Shown here: piece after piece, positions 22,510-33,099 of the stretch
How the letters are laid out: every line of letters starts with the position of its first letter
Numbering within the stretch: position 1 is the stretch's first letter
Origin: Acheta domesticus
Taxonomy: Eukaryota; Arthropoda; Insecta; Orthoptera; Gryllidae
Assembly (NCBI GenBank): GCA_031308135.1
Contig: JAHLJT010009436.1
Span: 144,033,216 to 144,097,215 of the forward strand
Direction: 5' to 3'
Length of the DNA stretch: 64,000 nucleotides
Program-made: the position numbers and the translations under genes
The notes under the pieces: model-generated
Databases searched by the model: none
Seen by the model: only the letters and a program-made list of their open reading frames with translations
What the model was told of the DNA's origin: nothing

Positions 22510-22655
22510 AAAGCATTAGTTCCTCACCAGGAGACAAAGATGCGTCGAGTGACACCTCTTTTGTCTCGATTGGTGGACGGGAAATGGTCTAACCGTGAGT
22601 GACGGACGAGTGCACGGAAATACACACGCAGCTACTCAAATACACTAATATCAGG
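22510..22655 (+). repeat. Direct repeat, right copy
   Basis: Same-orientation partner of 19000-19140, with GATTGGTGGACGGGAA at about 22568 and GTCTAACCGTGAGTGACGG following. Confidence 0.6.
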
Positions 22656-22859
22656 GTAGTACCGCCGAAGGACAGGACTGAGTAACAAAACTATGTTTAT
22701 TACATGACATTGTATTACAATACATAGGAAACTCTCTTAATAAAGGGAAAGAATTATGTGGGAGGACGTCTCGTGACACGTTAGCAACAGTGTATGTAAT
22801 GCACAGGAGAGGGAGCTTCTGAGTCATGAAGGTTTTCCAGTCTTAGTCTGTTTTATTCA

Positions 22860-23244
22860 TTGACTGATCGATTGATAAGTGATTCCCCGGGCATTAACTG
22901 CTCATGCCATTAGTCCTGTAATTGAAGTGCATGTTGTAGCGCGGAAAGTGGCGGTGATTACCCCGCTTCCTCTCCTAGCTGGCAAGATCCGGCACCGACC
23001 TTCGTCGACTTGAGGGCATTTTCCCCAACCAAGTATCTTCCATCAGCGTGGCACCACCTCAGCTGAGACGAAAAACTACCGATCAGAGCGTCCGGCTGCC
23101 AGAATTCTTCTCCAGACAACTAGAAGTTGAATTCAACATAACGGACAAGCTGGTGTCGAAAATTCGGCCACCGTCGAGGCTCGAACCCCCGGGTCAGAGG
23201 CACTGCAGTGACATCAGCTGATGCTCTGAGCCGCCTTTGCCGGT
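22860..23244 (-). repeat. tRNA-derived SINE, copy S1
   Basis: Minus-strand SINE. Read in reverse, the head is GGCGGCTCAGAGCATCAG then CCCGGGGGTTCGAGCCTC: an A-box-like and a B-box (GGTTCGAGCC) placed as in a tRNA gene. A GC-rich body follows with anchors GAGACCCGGCGCCGA-type, TATCTCCCACCAGCGTGGCACC-type and ACCGATCAGAGC-GCCGG. The 3' end is a short TGATTGAT-like tail. At least six copies lie in the window. Confidence 0.75.
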
Positions 23245-23249
23245 TCTCA

Positions 23250-23753
23250 GTCTGCTACCACGAGTTGTCCACATACGTATACAAGAGGCCGTGGTATTGT
23301 TAGTATCGCTAATAAAACAACAGATACATTTATGTCAATACTTTTAATATAAATGATAAATATAATTATGGGTGTCATTAGTTAACATTATTTTGCTCTC
23401 ATAACTAGTCTTTTCGACGTTTTTGTTCAGTACAAATTTCAGCAGGCTAAAATAGAATATTCAAGGTTTTGAAGGGACAAAGATCTGTGACTTCGTGTCG
23501 GTTCACGCTCACTGAAATGACGAGTGGCTTAACACAGCACAGTGGCTTAAGTTAAGGTGAGAAACTTCGGGTATCTTTTGTACTTTCTCGATTTGTCCCC
23601 TAACTGAGACATACTGTTTCCACTCAGTTCCTGAGAACCGAAAAATAAGATAATCCTTTATCCTCGAATGACCCATCCCCCATGTATTCAAAAAATTCCG
23701 AGCGACACGGATGTCAGGCCAGAGCTTAGTGTGACCTGCAGCGCCATCGGTGT
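23250..23753. other. No gene seen
   Basis: AT-rich spacer, nothing recognised. Confidence 0.45.
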
Positions 23754-23926
23754 CAGAGAGAAAGAGAGGGAGAGAGAGAGAGGGAGGGAGAGAGAGAGGA
23801 AGAGAGAGGTAGAGAGAGGGAGAAATTGGGAGAGAGAGGGAGAGAGGGGGAGAGAGGGAGAGAGAGGGAGAGAGAGGGAGAGAGAGGGGGAGAGAGGGAG
23901 AGAGAGGGAGGGGGAGAGAGTGAGAA
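23754..23926. repeat. GA-rich microsatellite
   Basis: About 170 bp of purine-only (GAGAGG/GA)n sequence, imperfect. It accounts for the long Arg/Glu ORF on one strand and the Ser/Leu/Pro ORF on the other. Confidence 0.95.
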
Positions 23927-23929
23927 GTA

Positions 23930-24265
23930 CGTACTTCCGGGTGGCGGTGTGGCGAGGCCTAATGGTCCCTAACGCGAAGGCTGCCATCCGTGCGCTAACG
24001 AGCGCGGCCACGGGGCGTGGGGCGGAGGTTGGAGCCGGAGAGCGCTTTTCCACTGACATTTTTTTCCCGGAATCGCAGGCTCCGCGGAGTCGCCACAGCT
24101 CACGCGCCTCGCCGCATCGCCCTACGCGGATTCCGGGCGCCTTGCGTCACTGCCGAGCGCTATTCCTGCTAGGCGGGGGCGCCTGGGCCGCCCACCGCAG
24201 GACGGCAAACATTCGCCCCGACACGCTTCGGACCTATTCGGGGCACAGCACAGGAATGTCCTCAT
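23930..24265. other. GC/CpG-rich patch
   Basis: GC-rich sequence next to the GA microsatellite, with many CpG sites. ORFs run through on both strands, but none shows a recognised motif. It could be a small CpG island or an old GC-rich repeat. A cAMP-response or TATA element was not seen. Confidence 0.35.
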
Positions 24266-24837
24266 TTCCACATTCTCGTTGACAATGTAATCTCTAGTTT
24301 TACGCGATGTAGCTAAAAGGACCATTCACACTCCAATTTATTATAAACGTAACGTTAAACTCAAAAGATTGGTGCCAAGTAATTCGATGGAACCATTTAT
24401 AATGGTGCACGTAAACGTGACCATAAACACGATATATTAGTTACTTGATTGCGCGCGTCTCCTAGGCACAGAAGCCAACGTTTCGGCCTCACACTGCGAC
24501 CTTCCTCAGGGCATAATGACAAAGATCGCTATATCGACAGTCGAAATGTTGATACATTTCATAGACGAACATCTGGTCGGTAGAGGACAGAAACGTGAAA
24601 AGAAGAACGTTCGAGGCGGCCAGCAAAGTTTCAAATGTTGGGATCTGGATTGATAGGAAAAAGGCTCGACCTCGTGTGTCGATGTTAATTTCCAGCGAAT
24701 CAGGACAAAATCGAGTATCACCGATGGAATGGTACGAGCATTCCTGGGTCCAAGTCAAAGGGTCTCGCTCACTCTGGAACACGTTTTTTCAGATGGAGAA
24801 CTCAAAAGCCACTGACACCGGAAGTGACGAGCTCAGC

Positions 24838-25085
24838 ATCTTAAGGCTCTAGAATACTTGTGATTGAAAGGTCGCCGGGTCGATCTCCGCCGGGTGTCCG
24901 AAATTTGAGTGATGCGTTTACCATCGGCGTGTTTGTAGCGCCTGATGGAGTCAACTCGTCTGCTCCCGTCCCTCTGTAGACCGTCTACTCTAATTAGTTG
25001 TTTCCGTGGTTCCCTTTATCACTTCCAGGCGAATGCCGAAGCAGCACTCTAGAAAACGGGCCACGGAACTTCGCGCCAGACCGGG
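24838..25085 (+). repeat. tRNA-derived SINE, copy S6 (partial)
   Basis: Plus-oriented head with AAGGTCGCCGGGTCGATCTCC (B-box region) near 24865. The body block CCAGGCGAATGCCGAAGCAG and AACGGGCCACGG follows, shared with the SINE at 31735. Truncated after about 250 bp. Confidence 0.55.
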
Positions 25086-25385
25086 ACAAATAATTACACT
25101 AAGGAGCAAAAAATATATTTCCTACCTCCAGGATCAAAGTAACTGATTTCAAAGGAAAAGATTACGCTGATTTCGAAAATCTTCACCGGAATATTCTTCA
25201 AAAAAGACATCAAAAATGAAATTCAAAGTTATTCACTAATTTCTCTTTTGTCAGTTTTTTCAAAAACATTTGAGAAACATTTCTACCAATGGAAACCTGT
25301 CTCTCCTAAATTGAAGCTTTTTGAGATTGGAAATCCCATAGATATTCCAAATTTTCTATTTTTAAATATGTCGCTTCAGCAATGG

Positions 25386-25936
25386 ATGATTGATTGAGTA
25401 GTGAGTCCGGGCGCGTCAATTGCCAAAGTCATTAGTCCCATATGTGTAGTATATATTTTATTGCCAGAGGTGGCGGTGATCTTCCCCCTCTAGATTGTGA
25501 GACCCGGCGCCGATCTATGTCGTCCTGCGGGGTTATCCCCTCAACCAGGTATCTCCCACCAGCGTGGCACCGCCCTAGCCGGGACATGCTCTAAGCTCCC
25601 GACTGATCTCCCGGCAAAATTATTGTGTAGTGTGTGAAGGTCTAAGTGTGTGTAGGTAAGGGAAGGACAAGGAAGAGGAAAGAAAGATCGCTCGCGGTCC
25701 GTGGCCGGTTTGTAAGGTACTGCTCGGGCATTCGCCTAGTGTTTATTAGAGAAATCACGGAAAACTACCGATCAGAGCAGCCGGACTCTAGAATTCTCCT
25801 CCACACGCACCACGTTTGATCTAGTTGACAACTCAGTTTCGAAAATTTTGCCATCTTCGAGACTAGAATTCCAGAACCTCCCCCTCAAAGGTACTGCAGT
25901 CATTTAAGTTGATGATCTGAGCCACCTTTTCCGATC
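25386..25936 (-). repeat. tRNA-derived SINE, copy S2
   Basis: Long minus-strand copy that includes the full body: GACCCGGCGCCGATC, ACCAGCGTGGCACCGCC, GTGTGTAGGTAAGGGAAGG, GGCATTCGCCTAGTG and ACCGATCAGAGCAGCCGG. The head is at the right end, and the tail (TGATTGATTGAG) at the left end. About 550 bp, long for a SINE. Confidence 0.75.
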
Positions 25937-26139
25937 AACAATAGATGAAAATGAAGCAGCTTTTGGAATCAAAAAGCAAGCCCTAGATTGTATTTCCTCA
26001 TACTTAAACAACGATCTCAGAGAGTAAAAATACATATTGGAATAAAGGCAAATGATTTGCCTTTATGCCAAATGATATACCTTTATGATTCATTTTCAAA
26101 TGCACATGGGAACCCGCAGAAGCAGTAGTTTAGCAAATA

Positions 26140-26700
26140 GCAGTACTTCCACGTGACGAGGGGACCAGGCGGAAAAGAGAAAAGGGGAATTTCCGCGGAG
26201 GAGCTCCGCGCACACCGATGTAACTACACTTCGGTGAGAACTTTCGAATACTTCGGTCAACATTTTGAAACTTTTCAGTCATAACCTACCAAACAATCAC
26301 TTCAGTTAGAAATTTTAACGACGTCGGTCGCAATAATAAATGTCATTCAATCATCTGAGGCTACTGCCAAACAGTTAAGGCAGCATTACGCGATACTTGT
26401 CGCAATAATGCGAGAAAATAACATATGACAGCCTTTCTCTGCGTAAGCGAGGCATTCGCACATGCAATAACCACTTCGATGCATAATCGGGGCCATTACG
26501 TCGAACCAAATCATCCGAACGAGCCTGACGGCTGCAGCCGATTAATTGGAGAACGCGAGCTACTTTGACGGACACCAGGCGTGGCACCATTGGCGCCGAC
26601 CCCAAGGCCGGGGCGCCATCTGACGCTCCCAGTTCACAACCAGCCTGGGCCAAAACCTGTCGGCATCCAATTGTTGGAGCATCATAGCCGCCGGTCAAGA
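26140..26700. other. Unassigned, moderately GC-rich
   Basis: Contains a short hairpin (CCGCGGAGGAGCTCCGCG near 26193). A 107-codon minus-strand ORF (26698-26375) shows no recognised domain. No related copy in the window was noticed. Confidence 0.35.
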
Positions 26701-27098
26701 AAAAATCACATTACTCGTCATTACTAGCCCTATCGGCTAATTGATTGTTAAATTCACTGGACAGGAAGCTCCTGCAATAACATCCTCTCATATACAGTTT
26801 CTTTGTTATTTGTATCATCATTAAATTAATCAATTTGAATAAATCATCCGCATTCTCCACCTTGACGCATTGCTTTATTCGAAAATCAACGTGTTATATT
26901 TCATTAATTGACATCAGTAAAACCTTGTATCATCACCGGCCAAGAGCTGCTCACCTCTGAGATTCATAAAAGCCGGCATCCAACGTAATCCAGGTTTTAT
27001 CGAACATGGCGTCGAACCGGCGTATGCAGACTCTGAACTACGCCATAACTGAGATTAACTAATATAATGAATGGTAAGTTGTCTATGTGTTGTAAGTA

Positions 27099-27273
27099 TT
27101 ACATGAAATAATTAGCTTCTTTATTTTAGACAACTTAAAACTTTTTAAACATATTCCTGATTTTATCATATCTCAGTTTTATGTAATGACCAACTGAGAT
27201 GTAATAAAATCACGTATATGTTTAAAAAACGTTTTAAGTTGTCTAAAATAGAGAAGTTAATTATTTCATGTAA
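27099..27273. mobile_element. Hairpin MITE, 175 bp
   Basis: An almost complete palindrome. Both arms are about 80 bp, starting TTACATGAAATAATTA and including TTTTAGACAACTTAAAAC, with a few mismatches. The loop is short. Non-coding. No target duplication is obvious, so the superfamily is open. Confidence 0.85.
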
Positions 27274-27279
27274 CTCGGA

Positions 27280-28590
27280 TTAACTGGAGAATAATCATTT
27301 GACGCACCAATGTGTGTCAAAGAGCCCTTTCATTATAAATTGTACACAAAAGTATTGTTTCTCAAATTTAAAAGAAATGGAAAAAATGGTTTGTCTTCCT
27401 ATGTAAATGTTAAGCATTCGTGAATGATGACAAACTTTTAAAGAAAATTTTTCAGAAATCACCCTTAAGTGACAGAACTTGCAGATTTGTATCCAGATTA
27501 GGAGAACCCCTCGAAAATGTGGGGCCAAAATAAAGTCTCACATTCACATCAATAACTGCCATATAAATATCAATAAAAATATGTATATTTAAATTTGTGA
27601 AAAAACAAAACATAGACTAGTTTGTGATGATTTTCATTCATTTTAAGATTTCCTTTATTATAAATGTCCCCTTCAAATGGCTCTGATAAGCATGATCATT
27701 AACTTTTTTTTTAAAAAAATCCGGAGAGTTTTACGTAGAGTTGACCAGAGTTCTTTCAAAACACTCTCGCTTTGTCGAAAGATTGGCACTGAGTCTTGCT
27801 GACGCTGAGAACGAAGGCATTTATTGCACCTTTAAATTATCAATTCCATCCTTGAAACAACAGTTATTGAAACGTTAGCTGGGATTTCCTTCTCAAAATT
27901 CAAAGAATTTCAAAATTGACCCTGACCCACTGACTAACGGTAATGAATCAATTCCACAATCATTATCATTAAACGCATTGTTGGAATTAATGAACCCTAC
28001 TGGAGATTTCAGGCGATGTATACATGACCCGATCGCCCGTAAAACATCATTTATCTGTCATTAATTTTAATGGATTTCATATTATGAATTACTATGATAA
28101 TTTTAATGAATTTCAATTTCTGATTATAAAAAGGTAACTGATCATTTGGCAAATAATATCGACAGAATTGATATGCAGGTAAAAATATTTGTATTAATTA
28201 ATACTTGTTCCATCTTTCATCCAGCATTTATAGTATAGGCATTTTTAAGAATATTTAAAAATTTAAGAAATTTTAACTTGATTAGTTAGAAAAGATAATT
28301 TAAAAATTACTTTGAAATCGATATTTTTGTCTTAATGTCATTAAATAAAATATAAGCGTTCACTAATCAGTTAATATTATTTATTTCGTGTACGTGTTTG
28401 TTTATTGAAGGTTTGGGCATATGTAAATTTTGAATTTTATTTTAAAGTAGAAAAGCGTGGCACCTCAATTTAATTTTATTTGTATTTGAAGCTACAAAAA
28501 TTATTAAATCATTTGTGATATTTTAAGTGTGATTATAAGCAATTTTAAACAACTATCAAAGCAAACAATTTTTAATATCTAAACTTTGAG
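27280..28590. other. No gene seen
   Basis: 1.3 kb of AT-rich sequence; short ORFs without recognised motifs. Confidence 0.5.
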
Positions 28591-28599
28591 AGGATAGAA

Positions 28600-29040
28600 G
28601 AGAAATATTTTGTCCCGGACGATGAAAAATCTGAGCCTTTGATGCTACACCTCAGAATTATTTCAAATTCTGTCGGCTTTCTTACTCCTAGTTGTGTATC
28701 TTTCGCGAATTGTCGCCAGAGATATGGAATTATATTCCTGGGAACTCATCTTATCTCTACCAAAATTTTAGAGTACAGAAAAATTATGCGAATAATAAAC
28801 AAATCCCATGGGCGTGATTCTTGTAAGCGTCTTTTTATTAAGCTAGAATTTTTACCATTAATTTACCTCTTGATTAACGAATCAGTGGCTTGGGCAGAAA
28901 TGGCTTACTCAAGGGTAGAAATGTATTTTCTGTCAACACAGATATCTACAGACGTGAACAATTTTTTATGGTATTTAATACAAAAAGCTCTTTATTATCT
29001 CAAAACAGAACTAAAATTCAGAATCGAAGAAGCTACAAAC
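28600..29040 (+). pseudogene. Jockey/CR1-like LINE, reverse transcriptase carboxy end
   Basis: Plus-strand sequence reading RYGIIFLGTH, then KIMRIINKSHGRDSCKRLF and IKLEFLPLIYLLI. This matches the post-palm region of Jockey- and CR1-group LINEs (YGI-x-FWG, then R-x-I-x-RDSC-x-PLF-x-x-L). A frameshift near 28890 moves the rest into the next frame (NTDIYRREQF, NTKSSLLSQNRTKIQNR). It abuts the Tc1 transposase end at 29044, so the Tc1 element probably landed in it. Confidence 0.65.
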
Positions 29041-29043
29041 TTA

Positions 29044-30210
29044 TTAATACTTGGTGTGAGCACCTTCAGCAAGAATTAAGTCATTAATTCTCCTGGGTAT
29101 GCCTTGAAGGAGATTTCTTTGATAACTCGGCAATTTCGACATCTTTATTGCAATTGGTAATGAGTATTTCATGAGTTATTGTAGAATGTTTGGCTTTCAC
29201 TATCGTTTTAAGAACACCTCGTAGTGATTCTACTGTATTCATGTCCGGGCTATTTCCTTGCCAGTCGAGGACACGAATATCATTGGAATCCAATTCACTC
29301 TTCACTTTTTGGTCGGTGGCAAGGAGCACCATTGTGCATTAATAATCCATTCCCAGTTCATTGCTGGAACAAGGCATCTCTGATAATCTCGTTTCATTGT
29401 TTGCTATTCACAGCCTTTTGTGAGTTTTGCCTGGTCCATACACCGAATAACCCTACAAATCAACACGTTAGTGATAAACTTCATTAGTTGCACCACACAT
29501 TCTTTCTTGAAGACTTCCCCTGGCCATCTTCTAATATATTGGGGTCTGTCATCCATAGCACAGACGATAGTTTCATCCCTGAAACAACCTGAAATAAATT
29601 TAGTAAAAAAATATTTTATTTATCTATACATTGTGCGTGAAAGGGTTTATAATAAAAGTTATAAAATTGGGAAAGAGTCAAATTTTATTTATGAATTATC
29701 TAAAATGACCTACATACGTTCTACCACTACTGGTTTGTCCATCCTTGTTGCAACTTCGTCCATTGAAGTCGTTTCTTGATCACAGAAGCAATCAATTTTC
29801 GTCAGCGGGATCGTCATGCCTTTAAGCCACCTTCAGGCAGCCTCCTTTTTACATTTCTTGAGAAAATTTGTACGCAATCTTCTTGGACATCATTTGGGGG
29901 TTGCTGTTAAGAAAAGCATACATAAATACCTATAGATGCTTTTCTTAGCAAAAGACGAACGAAAACGTTGGTTGTAGCCCTCTTGCGTTCACTTTTTCCC
30001 TTCCTCTGTGGTGAAGTCCGCTTTTATTCCTCTAACTTTTTCACAAATCAATTGACATATGCCACACTAACTCTTACATTACGAATCATTTTAGTCATGG
30101 TATTATTACTGGATCCCTTCAGTAACACTTTGACTCTAGCACGTTTTCGTGGAGACACATCTGCTGCCTTGTTCATCTTCACGCTTACATGGATTTTCAT
30201 ACTGCGAGCA
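29044..30210 (-). pseudogene. Tc1/mariner transposase relic
   Basis: A nearly full-length Tc1-like transposase can be followed on the minus strand across frames. Near 30150 is VSPRKRARVKVLLKGS, then FVKKLEE and SPQRKGKSERKR (helix-turn-helix DNA-binding part). Near 29850-29770 are LPEGGLKA and KKRLQWTK. Near 29600 is DETIVCAMDDRPQYIRRWPG, the first catalytic Asp block. Near 29350 is MHNGAPCHRPK. At 29332-29084 is NDIRVLDWQGNSPDMNTVES, the second catalytic Asp block with the DW-GNSPD signature. The end near 29044 reads GIPRRINDLILAEGAHTKY before the stop. At least five frameshifts or stops inactivate it. Terminal inverted repeats were not located. Confidence 0.85.
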
Positions 30211-30829
30211 ACTCGGATACCTGCTACCCATCACAGGCGCCCCCACCCCTCTTTCACAGCTGGAAGCGGGTTTGGGATGAGGCTTAAATCTGGCATGTGA
30301 ATTAACGAATTGCATTGCAAACGTACAACCGCTGAGAAAAAAATACGACATCCGCCTATAAGAAAACATAAAAATATTGTTAAAATGTCATGGTTGTCAT
30401 TTGCAGTGGATAAATGTGTTATGAAACACATATATTTGCTTAAATGAACATTTCAATCGAGGGATCCACTTCCAAATTTGCACACAAAATATTACAGAAA
30501 TTTAACGGTTTTCCCCCCGTCCGACTAGTATGCTTTTACCCATGACGTCCTAATTTAGAGTAATAAGAATAATTTTGCAAATAATTTGTTACTACAACAA
30601 ATTATATTACTACAACATTCGACGTAGTAAATATATTCATCAGGTGTGAATACCAATATCTCACTACAAAAAAGTCACATACAATACGTGTACATTTTTT
30701 GATAACACATTCTAGATTACAGCAAAAGATTAAAATCAATGCACTACTTTGCTACACCGAGCATCAAAAAGTAAAATAATATTGAGTATAATAACGGTAT
30801 TTAATGTATTAGTTACCATCTGGTCTGCT

Positions 30830-31035
30830 TAATTCTAAAAGATTAAATATGTCTGGAACAAAGTATTGTACCTGAGCTTCTAGGGCAATGACTCCCATCT
30901 CGATCAGATTTTTCGTCCAGTTTCCCTGATCCATTGAGCATGTTTTGACGTGGTCGCTTCGCTTGTTTTGTTTCTGGACATGCGTAAATTCACTATCTGT
31001 GCCCGTTTTCTTGAGCTCAGTGGTGAATGTCATTA
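30830..31035 (-). pseudogene. Conserved block of the 1.9 kb inverted-repeat family
   Basis: Reads MDQGNWTKNLIEMGVIALEA on the minus strand. The matching DNA (CTCAATGGATCAGG, AAACTGGAC, CTGAT-GA-ATGG) also occurs at about 2950-3020 and 13540-13615. It is the most intact of the three in protein terms. The family is not recognised. The flanks do not show the arms of copies A and B. Confidence 0.45.
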
Positions 31036-31219
31036 TTCACAATTGTTCTCCATGTTCTCGCAGCTCTAAGTCGATTCCATTACAAAGGCCATTGAAAGGC
31101 GTAAAAAACAAAATATGTAGCTGATTTGCCTTTGTAAATATTTTTTATTTCAGCGAGAAGAATATTTTCTAACCAATTCTTGACAAAAACTCTCGTTGCT
31201 ACCTGCATTCATAATTCAA

Positions 31220-31222
<3 letters not shown>

Positions 31223-31283
<61 letters not shown>
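31223..31283. repeat. AT microsatellite
   Basis: About 30 uninterrupted TA dinucleotides; likely polymorphic. Confidence 0.97.
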
Positions 31284-31285
<2 letters not shown>

Positions 31286-31734
31286 GAACGGTGTTATGGC
31301 ATATGAATTAGGGCATTGTATATCGCAGAACTCAAGAAACCGTGCATAGATTGCACTTACGCCCAAACGTACATCACATACTTTTGTTTTTTCTTTAATA
31401 ATACACATATTTTCATTCAAAGCTCTGAAGTTTAGAAAATTGGTAAAGTTCACATTTTTCTGAATCTATATAACTCTTTTATTATTGAAGTCAAAAACCA
31501 TTTTATAATGCAAATTATTTATCAATATAAGATTTTTAATTTATTTCATACCAACATTTTCTAAAACAAACATATAATAATCTTCGCCTAATTTTGAGTT
31601 ATATCTTTTGTATTTTTCGAGTGATTGATCGAGTGTATTAGTATGATAAAAGTTGAAATATAATATGTGACCGCTACCGAAACTACGAGAAGATGTGTGC
31701 TGCTGCAGCTCCAACAGTGCAGAAGAGACGACAC

Positions 31735-32174
31735 GAAGCAGCCCACCGGCTTAGGTGTACCAGGATGTCAATTGATGTTACTGGAGTGCCTCTGACTGCG
31801 AGGTCTTAGGTTTGGAGGAACAACCATGGCAAGCTTTGCGGCGCCAGCTAGCTGGGTCGAATTCATTCGCTGTCTGGAGGATAATTCTAGCAGCCGACAA
31901 CTCTGATTGGTATAGTCTTCCGTGATTTCTCCGATCAACATCAGGCGAATGCCGAAGAAGTACTCTAACAAACGGGCCACCGACGGTGCGCTATCTTTCC
32001 TTCCTCTTCTTTGTCCTATTTTCACCCATTACTTACACACACTTCCCGTAGTATGCATTACACTACCACAGACGTCGGGAGACTAGTGGAATATATAGAG
32101 CGTGTCCCAGTTAAGGTGGTGCCCCGCTGCCGGAAGATACCTGAATGGGGAACCCCCGCAAACTGAAGGCGCCA

Positions 32175-32177
<3 letters not shown>
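31735..32177 (+). repeat. tRNA-derived SINE, copy S5
   Basis: Plus-oriented: diverged head (CCACCGGCTTAGGTG..AGTGCCTCTGACTGCGAGG), then GGCGAATGCCGAAG, ACACACTTCCCGTAG and GGTGGTGCCCCGCTGCCGG. It runs directly into the CT microsatellite, and part of the body may have been lost there. Confidence 0.65.

Positions 32178-32231
<54 letters not shown>
32178..32231. repeat. CT microsatellite
   Basis: About 27 CT dinucleotides, uninterrupted. Confidence 0.97.
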
Positions 32232-32233
<2 letters not shown>

Positions 32234-32329
32234 GTGAGGTGACATTAATGCCATACCGCCTCCCGAAGAAAAACATGCACGACACTTACGGGTCTATTAG
32301 TAATTGACCCAAAGATATCAATCAATGGA

Positions 32330-32648
32330 AGCAGTCAGGGAGTCGCGCGGCCGTCGTTCGTATTCCGGGCGCGGAGCGGCTCGCCGCCAGCGCAGCGCCC
32401 GCCGAGCGCCGCGCTGTCAGCCGGCGCGGCGCCCCGCGCGATACGCCGTCTCTCTCTGGCGCGCGTATCGATTCGGCCCGCCCCTTTCGCTGCAGCGCCC
32501 CTCCCCTCCTCCTCCCCGGCCGCTGACGCGGGCGAAGGGCGCAGGGCGGCGGGCAGAGGGCGGCAGCGCGCCCTCGCACACGGCAGCGGGCCCCCGCGCC
32601 GGTCACAGCTGCCGCCATCTTCCACCTCCGCCGCCGCCTCCGCCGCCT

Positions 32649-32680
<32 letters not shown>

Positions 32681-32990
32681 CGCCCGTCCGGGTTGCTCAA
32701 TCAGCCGGAGGCCGCCGCGCGGGCACGTGCGCTGTCGGTTGCGACACATTCCGCTTCCACCATGCACTTCTCTATAGATTGCTGGTTTAGGGCTTGTCAA
32801 AGACGGCCTTTGGAGGAGACGGCTTCGTGTTGCCCGATAAGGAATGACTGCGACCGAAAGAATTGCGGCAACCTCCTGCCGGCGGTCTGCACGAAGGGTT
32901 GCGAGGGCTTTTAGTGAAGCGCGTGTTCTGCATCGGTGGTGATAGTTGATATGGTTCGGGAATACGATAGCCACGTTTTTTGGCGGGAGT
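32330..32990. promoter_or_regulatory. CpG island with GCC triplet run
   Basis: Strongly GC- and CpG-rich block in an AT-rich setting. It holds GCC/TCC triplets at 32627-32685, with ten uninterrupted GCC units at 32651-32680. Such islands usually mark promoters or first exons. On the plus strand a good donor (CAG|GTAAGG) follows at 33079, so a largely non-coding first exon ending at 33078 is possible. Reading frames through it give only low-complexity Pro, Gly or Ala runs. No gene was identified on either strand. Confidence 0.5.
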
Positions 32991-33099
32991 TATATTTTTT
33001 GGAGTGCTAGTTGTGGGGAGGCGCTTATGACCACCCGGCGATCGCGACTGGTAGACTCAGTTCGTGATGCTTGATCAGGTAAGGAAAGAAGAAATGCGC

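Noticed and set aside
19000..22655. LTR retrotransposon bounded by direct repeats
   Set aside because: No protease, reverse transcriptase, RNase H or integrase inside, no primer-binding site, and the repeats lack TG...CA ends. Kept only as an open observation.
23150..23244. Possible tRNA gene
   Set aside because: A and B boxes are present, but no acceptor stem or complete cloverleaf; it is the head of a SINE with several copies.
23668..24282. 204-codon plus-strand ORF rich in Arg, Glu and Gly
   Set aside because: It is read through the GA microsatellite and the GC patch after it. The composition is that of the repeat and there is no domain.
24460..24520. CAGAAGCCAACGTTTCGGCC stretch as a regulatory site
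   Set aside because: Such strings are common in dispersed insect repeats; no partner or function could be supported here.
26375..26698. 107-codon minus-strand ORF
   Set aside because: No recognisable domain, no splice or promoter support, and a composition that follows local GC.
28639..29079. 146-codon ORF as an intact gene
   Set aside because: Its middle is a LINE reverse transcriptase end and its last codons overlap the antisense end of the Tc1 transposase.
32304..32777. 157-codon ORF with a poly-Pro run, and overlapping minus-strand Ala/Gly ORFs
   Set aside because: Open only because a GC-rich block with GCC triplets lacks stop codons in several frames at once; no motif, no conserved start.
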